A stretch of 64,000 nt of DNA from Zychaea mexicana (taxonomy: Eukaryota; Mucoromycota; Mucoromycetes; Mucorales; Lichtheimiaceae), in NCBI RefSeq assembly GCF_025766255.1, contig NW_026516759.1, positions 62,001-126,000 on the forward strand. The letters run 5' to 3'. The translations under genes were made by a program, and so were the position numbers. The notes beneath the pieces were generated by a model. It made no database searches. It worked only from the letters and a program-made list of their open reading frames with translations, and was not told the DNA's origin. Below, one piece after another: positions 11,424-22,213 of this stretch. The first letter of the stretch is position 1; each line of letters begins with the position of its first letter.

Positions 11424-11432
11424 AACGCGAAA
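11424..11432 (+). repeat. 9-bp target site duplication, left copy
   Basis: AACGCGAAA directly abuts the left terminal inverted repeat (starts GGCTTTTGATACGG at 11433). The same nine bases follow the right end of MULE-C at 46843-46851. Nine bp is the usual MULE duplication length. Confidence 0.9.
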
Positions 11433-11534
11433 GGCTTTTGATACGGACACCCCCCTCTGATCCTTACGGACACCCCCTTCTATTTTTAATCCTCATCAGG
11501 TTACACACATCCTATAAATATATACTTGTGGGGG
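11433..11534 (+). repeat. Left outer terminal inverted repeat (MULE-A 5')
   Basis: Starts GGCTTTTGATACGGACACC and is complementary to the end of MULE-C. The motif GGACACCCCC occurs twice, and the inner block ATCCTCATCAGGTTACACAC is shared with the right end. MULE-B and MULE-C left ends lack about 22 bases including one GGACACCCCC, so only this left end is complete. Confidence 0.9.
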
Positions 11535-11771
11535 CTGGATTTGTTCACTTGTTATTGTTATTATACATCTTTCGATATATAACAAAAAGGAACCATAAAA
11601 AGTACATGAAAAACATTCCTTAATGCTTTTCAAACTCTCTAGGGTGTCTCTACGGATGTGTTTATGTGCAGTAGTTTATACAAGTATACAAATGCTCCTC
11701 AATAAACAGTATACTTTGATATTATATCTTCAACTTTCTACCTACGTTTATCATCCTACTATCCCAACACT

Positions 11772-14700
11772 ATGGAGCAATTGATTGACACTACTTATAC
11801 CGGATCAAATAAGCAAATTGTGAAAGCAATCAACGAGCAAGCCAGAGAATACAACTTTGCGGTTTCAACTAAACGAAGTGAGAAGAACGTAAAAATCGTG
11901 ATCCAGTGCGTACATGGTGGAAGCTATCGCAATACACATGGAGTAACTGAAGAGACGCGGGGACGCCAAACAGCGACGAAAACGACCGGCTGCCAATGGA
12001 CCATGAACCTAAGGTGGTCCGAGAAGGATAAGCACTGGAAAGTAACGAAGGTCAGCAACGACAATGAGCACAACCACTCCCTCGACAAGCCTCCTCAGTA
12101 TTACCACCAACACCGCACGCCAACTCTCCACGCCGAGCAGCAAATATTATCATTGACAGATAATTCCGTCAGGCCCCTCATGATACATCGAGAAGTCCAG
12201 AACCACAAAGACGGCGCAATTATGACCATGAGGGATCTATACAATTTTCGTGCGCAAATATTCCGTGAGGATAATCATGGCGGCTTCAGTAGGATATTCG
12301 AGTTCCTCATTGGTAACAACTATATCACTAGATATAAGCCAGACGGCACAGGTAAAAGTCTCGACGCCCTTTTTTTTACCCATGAAACGAGTATAGCAAA
12401 AGCACGACGATTCAATGAGATCATTGCTATCGATGCGACGTACAAAACGAGCAGAACCAATATGCCTCTTGTCAATGTTGTTGGTGTCAGTCATCTCGGT
12501 GCATCAAAGCTCAAGAACGTGCTTATTGCCTCTGCTTTCTTGGTAAACGAGAAAGAAGAGTCGTACACCTGGCTCCTTCGGACTATGCGACAAGTCATAT
12601 GACCAGAAGGAAACGTACGCATCTTCATTACGGACAACGAAAGAGCTTTAATCAACGCCATCGAGTCAACTTTCAAAGATGCAGAGCATATACTACTTTG
12701 CGGGTGGCATATGGAGCAGCATTTACGTAGCATTTTCAGTACTTGCTTTCCACCGAACAGCGAAGAGATAGGCGAAGCCAAAGCTATCATTAAGCAAATG
12801 GTTTATGTTGGTAAAAAAGACGAAGCGACTTTCCAGGCTGCCATTGACGCTTATAAGTGTCTGATCGAAAAAGGTGCTCTTGCGTATGCCAACGAAAACC
12901 ATAAGCGATCCAACAAAAAGCACAAGAAAACAAAGTCCAAAGCGAAGCATCATGACGACAGCAGCAATAGCGAGAACGACAGAGATACTGAAGATGATGC
13001 AACGTCTGCAATAAGTTTGCTGGCAAACAAAAAGAAAGAGAAAATGATGGACTATCTCAACGGGTATGTTAACTACCTTTATCCAATATTTGACTGAGGC
13101 TTTTGCCGAGTTGTGCTCACCAGCTGTATTATATTATATTATATAGCTGTCTTGAATATAAGGAGAAATGGGGTGCTTGTTATGCTGGAAGACTTTTAAA
13201 CATGGGAATGAGGGCATCATCGCGTGTTGAAGGAACACACTGGCGCATCAAAGATACAATGCAAACCACCGGAAGCGTGTTTAAAACGGTCAAAGCAATT
13301 GATCGTGTCATGCGTAAATCGGTGTGTACTACACCCTTTGTTTTCGGATTGAAAAGTTAATGTGTTAACAGATATGCTAATCAGAATTTTGTACTAGTTG
13401 GCTGATGAAGAGACTCAGTTTTTGCAAGAAAGACATAAAATGCCACTGTATGGAAAGCATGAATCGGCTGCGATGCAAGAGCTCTTTGGCACTATTTCGT
13501 TTTTTGTTTTGAATCGACTCCGAAGGGAGCTCAAACGAGCTTGGGATAACTGCGATAAATATCAACTTGACTCAAGCGAGTGCTGGTGTGGTACCACGCT
13601 AAACTATGGACTGCCGTGTCAACATAATATCGCACGAAAAGGGTTCAGTATAAGCTTGTCGGATACCCCTGATCGATGGCGTTTGGAATATGACAGAGGT
13701 ATAATTTTCTGCTATAGTAATACTGTGATTATACTATGCGCCTGTAATATACTTCATATCCTAATATGAGAGTTATATATCCACAGATAGCTTCCAAAAG
13801 GTGTATACTCCTGAAGCAATTGTATTAGAGCAACAGAACATGGTACTACAGAAGCTGCATGATGTACTCTACAATATGCGGTCGGATCAGCAAAAATCCG
13901 ATTTACTTAGTAGTATCGATGGGACTATCGACGAATATACAATGAGTATCGACATTAGCGACATCGAATTACCAAGCAATGTGAAGACGAAAGGACGCCC
14001 TGCTAACACAAGAAATGCACGATTACCGTCAAAGTTCGAACTCGATGAAAAGGATAGCCAGCAACGCTTTCAAAATAGAAATGCCAACGAGTCAGAGGAA
14101 CTCTCCGAAGGCAGCAACACTGAGGATGATAACATCTACATTTTTCCTCAACAAGGGAAAAGAAAGGATCCGGAGATGAACTTCCTTTATAGCACGAAAA
14201 AAAAGGTACGTGCTCTTCTGATGGAATTCTAGCTAACAAATACTTGCAGCTATCATGATTTTTTGTAACCAAACTAAGTTGATAAACTATTTATTGTAGA
14301 TCCAAAAAAGATTTTGTACCCAAGCTGAAGTTCTTCGTTCATCCAAACATCCCTCGCAAGTTCATTGAAACAACTGTCGACATTATGTCTGATGGCTTCT
14401 GTGGCTTCCGCACAATCGCACATCATGTACACGGCAATCAAGAAGCTTTTATGTTGGTCAAGCTACAAATGCTGGAGTGCTTCAAGATAAACAAGGATAT
14501 ATATCAGCAGCACTATGTATTTATGCGTGTAGATTTACAGCGCATTGAAACATCACTATCTTACGCACTTGATGCACCACGACCCCCAGAATCGTGCCCA
14601 TCGGATTACTGGTTCCTTGCGCCTGACTTTGCACAGATCGCTGCAGACACTTATCAACGACCTCTTGCAATTTGTCCAGACAATGATAAGAAAAAGCCAG

Positions 14701-14999
14701 ACTCTGACGAATACGCTTATGAGCCATCTCTAATTTTGCCAATGCAAGGTCCATCGTCCGACAACAAGAATCCTCTCCCCATCATTATGCAGCATCTGAA
14801 TAACAATCATTGGGCTACCATCGATACAAAAGGACACATTATCAAGATGGACTGGCCGATTATCAACTCGATGTGTATAAAGGCATACCGATCAATGGGT
14901 AATATTGATAACCTGCGTAAAACAAAGTGGCGTTATCTGCAGATAAAAAAGCGTGACGACGAAAAGACAGTGCGTGCTGGACCCTTTACATTAGATTAA
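11772..14999 (+). pseudogene. MULE-A transposase-OTU gene, nonsense mutation in catalytic region
   Basis: Same exon plan as MULE-C. It begins MEQLIDTTYTGSNKQIVKAI. A FAR1/WRKY-GCM1-like zinc domain (IQCVHGG, GCQWTMNL, HNHSLD) is followed by a MULE DDE core (IIAIDATYKT, IFITDNERAL, SRVEGTHWRIK) and a SWIM finger (CWCGTTLNYGLPCQHNIARK). TGG to TGA at 12600-12602 stops it between the first and second catalytic Asp. Unlike B and C, the spacer codon at 14188-14190 is TAT, so here the frame runs through the last intron (donor GTACGT near 14205) into the OTU exon (DGFCGFRTIAHHV ... HLNNNHWATID). The ancestral gene product was therefore one transposase-OTU fusion. Confidence 0.85.
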
Positions 15000-15333
15000 T
15001 CATTCTACTACTTCCTGTACAGTAATTCTAATTCCCTCTCTTCTCGAACACCACTCTCTACATTTCATTGTTATTTGATATATTCTGGCATGTGTTAAAC
15101 AGCGATGTTGATAAGATTTACATAATACCTTAAAGGAACATTATATTTTACATCACTTTGATTTATAGCTCTCCCTTTATATGGTATAGCAAATAACAGA
15201 ACACACCACTTAGGTATACTCATAACCTTGCGGACACCCCCACAAGTATATATTTATAGGATGTGTGTAACCTGATGAGGAAATAGAAGGGGGTGTCCGT
15301 AAGGATTAGAGGGGGGTGTCCGTATCAAAAGCC

Positions 15334-16952
15334 TGAACCAGATAAGTTTGCTTCCAACAAAACCATCCACATTGAAGTAGTAGGTGGTAGTGATCCAAGC
15401 CCGGGATTTACTGTATCGCTTGCGTTTATGAACGTCATATTAGCAATGACTGGGATATGACATGATGGCCAAGTCTTATCATATACATGATGACAGAAAG
15501 CGATGCGTATAGAAGTGACACATAAAGAATATATAGCATGAAACGGGACTATATATAAAGTTCAAATATGGAGTACCATATAAGCACAAAGCGACCGGGG
15601 AAAAGATAAATGTGTACTACAGCTGTTCTCGATTAAAATGGAGTATGTAACGCTCAAGCTCCGGCATGAAATATGCAAACACACACGTATGTCAATGAGT
15701 TATGGAATCCATTTGCCTCTATACCGTACATAATGGTCGTCAAGTTTCTAAAACGCTAACGAGCCTTGATATGATGACGGTGGAAGGGCATGCGCTCAGC
15801 GCTGAAAATTAGCTTCAAATACCTCGTCTTCTGCTGTATGCGACGTACAATACTAACATATCCAAACATTGCGAGTTTCAATTAACCGTTCCATTTCTAA
15901 TGAAGAAAGTGCATCATTGTTGTTTTTTTACCGAGAGTATAGAAACATCCAGACATAGTGATAAACTTGTCTCTATCGTTACAGTAGAATTTTACAACCC
16001 GTACTACTGACAATTCACTGTGTACAACTGCTGCTAGATTATGTGTATCTTTTGCTGGAGGGGTAAAGAAGACTAAAGAAATGTTCATCTACTCAGCAGT
16101 GCCCTGAAAGAATTCACCATGGACAGTACGCATAATCAAAAACGCATCAGACTGCCCACCCTTCAGGGCAATCACGGGCATAACAATTATGGGCAGTAAG
16201 ACATTGTAACAAAGACGACAATATCATAGGAACAAGGCCGTCGCAGGGCTAACCAATGGAAGAGAAGAAGAAATGGGCCACAACCATCGACCTTATTGTG
16301 GTGCATTCTAAAACAGACTTATATATTAAACATTAATAGAGCATGTATCGCTCAATCTGCCGACCAACAGCAGCATGTAGTCTAAAGCTCAATCAGTGAG
16401 TAGCGTCGTTGTGCTCAGTGGCTCGTTTTTTTTTCCAATCTTCGACATATACTACAGTACTTCTATTTTTACAAACAAGGTCACAATACAATGAAAGCAT
16501 ATTGTTTTACTCTTTGTTTTCGACATATACTCCTTCTATTTTTTTTACAAACAAGGTTGCAATAACAATGAAAGCATATGGTTTTACTCTCTGTTCAACA
16601 GAGATGGATCCTGCGGCCTTTCCCATTTTGAAGTGTTGTTATTGTATATAACGATGACAGAAGAACAAACCTTTACATTTGCTTCTTTGTTAGTTCCTAC
16701 AATAGCGAGAAGGAACACGGCTCTTTTGCATGGTATAAATTGAAAACAAAGAGTCTGCTGCACCTCATATACCCGAAGCTATAGTAACCAGAAGCCAGTA
16801 CTATTGTCTCGACGTCTTTCTCTCCGTATATAAATACTGGCATATCAAATGCAAAACGTGTTAATAATATACACACTACACCTTCTATTTACCTACTCTA
16901 CATCTATCTATTTGCCTCACCAACGTCTCTTTCTGTCTTTCATCCCCTTAAA
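15334..16952. other. Cargo copy 1, leader region
   Basis: No supported ORF. It starts TGAACCAGATAAG directly after MULE-A, holds an imperfect tandem repeat (16441-16593) and ends with the promoter of the first cargo gene (TATATAAAT at 16828-16836, about 117 bases before the ATG). It matches 26094-27712 almost base for base. Confidence 0.6.
16441..16593 (+). repeat. Imperfect tandem duplication of about 76 bp in cargo copy 1
   Basis: Two adjacent units each contain TTCGACATATACT, TTACAAACAAGG and ACAATGAAAGCATAT, diverged by several changes. The same pair is at 27201-27353 in cargo copy 2. Confidence 0.8.
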
Positions 16953-17590
16953 ATGACATTTTTTCCAGAGTCAACGCCAGAGTCAGCAAGTTCTCCTCAG
17001 CAGCAAGAGGTTGCAAGCCCACCAACTCCACAGCAACCTGGATCGCCACAGCGTGAAGGACAGCCCCTTGAAGAGCAGACAGGTGAAGGGCATTCTGGAC
17101 AGCAAGAGCGTACCCAAGAAAGTCAGTCTGGTAAAGGAGCTCAGCAGCAACGAAGCCGCGCCGACAAAGGGAAAGGCCGCGCAGTTCCGGGACAAGGTAT
17201 GTACAATTATTCTAATGGATGCTGCTGCTGACATAAAATCCAGCTTAATTCTAACACGACTCCATTCTGAACAATTGAAGGAGGATCTGGCGAACTATCA
17301 ACCTCTTCTGCATCTGGTATGTCTTATCGTTCACTTTGTGTTACTCAACAATGTTTATAATGAAACGTCAAACAACGGGATTTCCTTTTTCACTAACAAA
17401 GAAAAACAAATAATCTAATACAGGTACTCCTGAGCAGCAATTCCCGTCGCGGGCAGGCTCCAAGCGCGCGCACGAACAAGTGGACCGTGGCGACAAGGAA
17501 GGAGAAGAGGAGAGATCCCCCGGAGCCCGCGGATCGGGTAGTGCATCGCCGACTCTGGACAGCAAAAAGGTCGCGAAAACGTACGTATAA
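16953..17590 (+). CDS. Cargo protein 1 (Gln/Ser/Pro-rich, unknown), copy 1
   Basis: Exons 16953-17196, 17281-17316 and 17424-17590 with GT-AG introns give 148 residues. It starts MTFFPESTPESASSPQQQE. The sequence is low complexity, rich in Gln, Ser, Gly, Glu and Arg, with no recognised domain, and is probably disordered. A TATATAAAT box lies about 117 bases upstream. It stops at 17590, only 11 bases before the ATG of the next ORF, so the two may be one gene whose splicing I could not resolve. Carried only inside the composite element; a second copy is at 27713-28350. Confidence 0.5.
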
Positions 17591-17601
17591 TTCAAGACAA
17601 A

Positions 17602-18215
17602 ATGCTATTGTTACTACGTGACGAGGAAGAACAAGAAAACCAGCTCACAAGTAAGCATTTTGTACATGTAATAGACTACTTCCTTGGTTGGCCACTCTGT
17701 CAGCAGTCATCAAGCTCTCCCATGAGGATTTTGAAATCGCCGACAAAAATCTATCAATGATCAGTGATCGTTACCAGTTTTTGGAAACCCTTTTCAATTT
17801 TACCCAAGTTATGGAAAATTGTCTTTCACGACCTCCTTATTCTATATCACTCCCGGACGACCCCCTTGATGACTATCTAGTCCAGATGAGAAATCAGCTT
17901 TTTGACGAGGCTTCTGAATACATACGGTTGAATCTACAAGGCGGAAGAGAAACACACCCAGTAACAACATCCTCTTCGGCCGCGGCTGCGGCTGCGAGTT
18001 CGTCGTCGTCGTCAGCTCAAGCCACAACAGCAACAACAGCGCCACCAGCAGCATCGACTGCCGAAAAAGTGGATACGAAGAAACAAAAGAAAGAAGCAGT
18101 CGATCCTGAGGAAGGAAAGGAAGAAGAAGCGGTCGATCCTGAGGAAGGAAAGGAAGAAGTCGATCCTGAGGAACGAGAGAAAGGAAAAAAACGCATGGGC
18201 TATATTAGCTCATAA
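17602..18215 (+). CDS. Cargo protein 2 (helical head, acidic repeat tail, unknown), copy 1
   Basis: Exons 17602-17650 and 17704-18215, giving 186 residues. The N-terminal part looks folded: VIKLSHEDFEIADKN, ISDRYQFLETLFNFTQVMEN, and DDPLDDYLVQMRNQLFDEA. Then a Ser/Ala/Thr run and an acidic repeat built on VDPEEGKEE lead to a short KKRMGYISS end. No family was recognised. Copy 1 has one more 33-base acidic repeat unit than copy 2 (28362-28942). It could be the 3' part of the preceding ORF. Confidence 0.5.
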
Positions 18216-19214
18216 TGATGCTCATTTTTTACTTGTTCATATACGAGAAATGCAATAGTATTTTCAGTGCAAGTAGTAATAACAATGCAGCAGTATACTT
18301 TTTGTCTACCAATTAATAGTAAAATCAGTGCATCTGTCTTCAAAAATAAAGTGTAACAGATATGGAAATGACATTCATGCAATTTGTGCTACAACAGTGA
18401 TTTCAATATTAAGCAAACAATTCAATAAATTCAGACTGTGCACTCGTCTTACATATATAAATTTGACAGGTTCTTTCATAGTTTTACTACGGCGGATAAA
18501 AAAGCATATGTACTTCACGGGATGTGCTTAGCATAGTTAGCATAGCAGTATTGTTCTCAGCATGTTTGATGAATTAAAAAAGCATCATCAATCAAGGATA
18601 GGTCTCTAACAACCGAATCAAATATCTAATATCATAGAACTCTCTGTTTCACCAAGTTTGCATAAATGTTGTATATCAATGGATTATATTGACAACAAAC
18701 CTATTTTGTTCCTCTACATAACACCTTTATTTTACAGTGATAACTTCTTCAGTCTCTAAGATAAATCACTCCATCAATAGCGGAGAGCTATAGTAATGAA
18801 TAGCAAGTAGCGCGTAATATGTGTATATTGCACTGGTGTTTTTATCATTCTCTTCGTCGATGGAAGCGGCTTATCATGTAATATTAGTGCGTAGTCGGTT
18901 AAAACATTATATCATACGCGGATTCTTTTGTCGATATTTTATAGAGATGGTTACCAATATATGAAGTTGCTTTTCCATTTCATTAACAGCATCTCTGTTC
19001 TGCCATCAGTGATAAGTCTAACATGCCATTTAAAATTGAAAGCGTGAGAAAACATTTGTGCGTAGATGCATCATGCATCTGGCTTCCCAAAGAAATGGTA
19101 TCAAAGAGCTTTTCGTGTGACTGTGTACGGAGGGCGTAAAGTGTAAGCATATAAAAGAGAACATGGACCGATGCAAGACGTGCATATTGTTTTTTTTTAG
19201 GAGCTAGCATTGTG
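18216..19214. other. Cargo spacer and GNAT promoter, copy 1
   Basis: AT-rich, with no supported ORF on either strand. TATAAAA at 19150-19156 lies about 60 bases before the acetyltransferase ATG. Same as 28943-29941. Confidence 0.5.
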
Positions 19215-19869
19215 ATGGGCGAAACGAACAAAAGAACTCATATACGCAAAGCAACGCCGGATGACATTTATCTTACGCAAAGCATCGTCAATTTGGTGAA
19301 CCGAACATTTCGAAGTGACAGCTGTAAGTGCAGTTTACATCGAGTCTAGTATAACCTTTTCAAATGATATTAATTTTATTCTTATCACTCGACGGAACAT
19401 TGTGAACATATAATCAAACAAAGGTGACTTAGTCTCCGATACGGAAATCTTTCCCGACAACGAGCGCGTTACATTCGAAGATATTGAAACACTGATAGTT
19501 GAAAGTGGTGGGAAATCGAGTGCGCTCTGGTTCGCTTTCGATCAACAGTGGGTACAAGAGCACGGCAAGTACGAAGAAGTCATTGTCGGTGCAGTGAAAA
19601 TCGGCCCGTATAATTTCCGTAGCCACAAGGATAGTTGCATCCTCGAAATCTTCGCCATTTCCCCTGAATATCGAAAGCGTGGTCTAGGCAGCTTTCTAGC
19701 TCAGGAAGCACTAAAGTATGCAAAGGAGTCGGGATATACGACAGCGTACTTAATGGTCCTCGACTCAAAACCGAAACTGCTTGATTGGTGTCGACGGGCG
19801 CTAGGATTTGAAGAGATTTACACTGTAAATATACAGGACGTCATAAGATCAACAGAGATGCAGCCGTAG
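19215..19869 (+). CDS. GNAT-family N-acetyltransferase, cargo copy 1
   Basis: Exons 19215-19323 and 19424-19869 with a GT-AG intron, 184 residues. It starts MGETNKRTHIRKATPDDIYL, the beta1-alpha1 entry typical of GNAT folds. Motif A for acetyl-CoA binding is EIFAISPEYRKRGLGSFLAQ (R-x-x-G-x-G form), followed by EALKYAKESGYTTAYLMV and the C-terminal WCRRALGFEEI (motif B). These enzymes move acetyl groups to amines; the substrate here cannot be read from sequence. A TATA box lies 60 bases upstream, and the gene looks intact. Identical in layout to 29942-30596 and distantly related to the second GNAT at 39032. Confidence 0.85.
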
Positions 19870-19937
19870 TTGTATTAAAGAGAGAATTGTTTTACAAGGG
19901 TTTATTATAGTTTCGCCAATTATTTGTATGCATGCTA

Positions 19938-20867
19938 GATAAAATCACTCGAAAAAATCACGGAAACGGATTTCGGAAATTACTTTCTCCGAACGGTTAA
20001 TTATATAACCGAACCAAAATTCGTTTTTCAGTTTTGGGGTAGTTTTGGGTTTTTTAACTTCTTCCTCAAAATGGAACCGCAAAAACAGCAACAAATCCAA
20101 TCCCAAGAAACACCCGAGCAACCTCAATTGAAAAGATGCAGTAATTGCAAATCTTATCGCCCTTTGCTATTTTTTGTTATCAATAGACAAGATTACAACA
20201 CGTGTAGAAAATGCCATGAACGCCAAAGTGACGTCGGTAAACCAATCGCAGAGCAGTTACTCCTGACAGTGGACGAAGTACTCGACATGATTCCTTCGCG
20301 TCAAAGTTTGAGGAACGTAGCCGACAGTCTCGAAGATTACAGCCTCGACGCGTATGTGCAACTTGACGACGATATGTTGGCGTTGTCAGATTCGCAACTT
20401 GTGATCAACATCCGCGATCGTATCCAGGCTGTTGACGGATACCATTACTACGAAGCATACCGAACAGAACCACGAAGAAAGTTCGGCTATTCTTTCCTTT
20501 TTCGATGCTCGCAAGATTTCGATGTGTAGGGTCAAGCTGCCATTCGTTCACGATTGTATCGGCGTATGGCAACTTTCTTGTGCAATGGCCGCATCAGCGG
20601 CATGGTCGATCGAGTGAATGGTTACTTTCACTTGAATATCGAACACTCCTGTGGGCATAGGGCTGCACCTGCCGTCGAAAATTACGCCGTCCCGCAAAAT
20701 GTACGTGCATACATCGCTGCAAATGCCATCGACTTGGATGCACAACAGCTGCATCGTAACATTATCCGTCAGTTTCAACAAGAAGCGACAAGAATAACGC
20801 AGGGGCAAGTGTATTACTGGGCGTGCCAGTCGATCCAAGACCAATATACACTGCACAACAACCAGTT
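19938..20867 (+). mobile_element. Truncated copy of nested element 2 (left end only)
   Basis: Contains the left inverted repeat of element 2 (about 19952-20031) and the first part of its transposase. It ends abruptly at 20867, where the sequence jumps to what is 41599 in copy 2. Confidence 0.8.
20071..20867 (+). pseudogene. Element-2 transposase, truncated and nonsense-mutated (copy 1)
   Basis: Same frame as 30798 (MEPQKQQQIQSQETPEQPQ, zinc knuckle CSNCKSYRP...CRKCHE). A C-to-T change turns CAG (Gln) into TAG at 20527-20529. The reading frame is then cut off at 20867 by the 10-kb deletion, losing the catalytic region. Confidence 0.85.
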
Positions 20868-21284
20868 TAGTCCCTGATGAAAAGCAAAGGAACGCAACAG
20901 TATCTAGTACTTCCTTTACAGATTTGAACTCGAATGGTTTTATTATATGCTCGCCAATCAAAGCTCTTGAGAAAGGCTGAATTCCTTCAACCATTTCGTC
21001 TCGAAAAACAAAAATAGATGACTTCTCCAACCCTGCACTTTGTGCTGCAAGGAGTGCCTTATCAATATTAGACGCATGTGATATGAAGAACCTTGACGCT
21101 TGTTTTTCGAATTTGGTACACCAACTCCTCTACTGTATACGATGGATTCGATGGGCTGACAATTCCACCTAAAAAAATAAAGTTTTTATCTCTAAGAAGC
21201 AAATTCGGATGGTAACAAAAAGTCAAAAAATTATAGTTGCCGACCTGTTATCAAAGTACCACATACTGGCACCGCATACATAGT
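20868..21284 (-). pseudogene. 5' remnant of acyl-CoA synthetase pseudogene (copy 1)
   Basis: Matches 41599-42012. It keeps YAVPVCGTLIT, GGIVSPSNPSYTVEELVYQ and AFLCFSSGT, but lacks everything downstream because of the deletion junction at 20867/20868. The frameshift after VEELVYQ is the same as in copy 2. Confidence 0.75.
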
Positions 21285-22213
21285 CAACCTATTTTTGTAA
21301 TACGAGTGTCCGAATATTATGCGTTTAGTGTTTATGTAAAGTTGCATATATATAGTAGTATGCCTACCGGCGGCTCTTGTGCACCTTCATAAAAGATCTT
21401 TTAAAGGGATGCGCCGCATATATCATTCACCCTAAAAGTTTCTATCGATAACGATCACCTGATCATATGTAGTCAAAACAGACGTGATCCGCTCTATGGG
21501 ATGAGAGAGAATAGCACTGTTGACCACAAATTAGTGATGGGATATACGCAGAATCAATTGCTGAACGAAACAAAGTCATGCGAGCATTAATAAAAGCTGA
21601 TGCGAGAGTTTTATAATGCAGGCGTTGTGGTTAGGGGCTCGTCCAATAATCTCCACTCTAACAGCTGACGGTCATTGAGCTGAGAATATAAAATACAACG
21701 AACGTAATTACAAGGTAGATCATAAAGTGTCATTCTAGACCGCCTCGTCGTCAATTTCAAGGCAAAACGTGAGTTTGTGCATTCATCGGGCGCGCAAAAC
21801 AAGCAGTATCACAAGCCAATGTTTCAATAGATTACTTCAACGCCATTGTCTATTCGTGCCCTTAATTTACAAGCACTGTATTAGTGCATGTGCCTGATCT
21901 CGGTAACTCATGATGATCAAAACTTACACAGTACGAGAAATGCATAAAGACTGTGACGGCTTGTGCATCTCGTACTCCATTTACTATAATAAAGAAGCTA
22001 AGAAAGAAATTTGATTGTTTACAATGATGCAATGATTTTCAATAAAACATCCCAATTCAAATATTGGAGTTTTCGGTCTATTCAATATCGGTAAACCAAA
22101 GACCATCCATTTTGGCACCCATTATCAAACAAGCCTCATCTGAAGACGCATTATGTATGATATTTAAATGAGGCGTTCAGCGAGACAGAGGAAGTCAAAC
22201 GACGGTATTAAAA
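21285..22213. other. Cargo right border, copy 1
   Basis: No supported gene. It ends GTATTAAAA immediately before MULE-B and is the same as 42013-42944. It may be the promoter side of the truncated synthetase. Confidence 0.5.

Larger units (their letters stand above)
11433..15333 (+). mobile_element. MULE-A
   Basis: 3.9 kb Mutator-like element with roughly 100 bp inverted termini. It encodes a transposase with a downstream OTU domain. It is nearly identical to MULE-B and MULE-C, with scattered substitutions and its own nonsense change in the transposase. Its left end is complete, unlike B and C. Confidence 0.9.

Noticed and set aside
12237..13026. Minus-strand ORFs repeated in all three MULEs
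   Set aside because: They are present in all copies only because the MULE is repeated; they are antisense of conserved transposase domains.
16983..17234. Minus-strand Cys/Leu-rich ORF of cargo region
   Set aside because: Antisense of the Gln-rich first exon of cargo protein 1.
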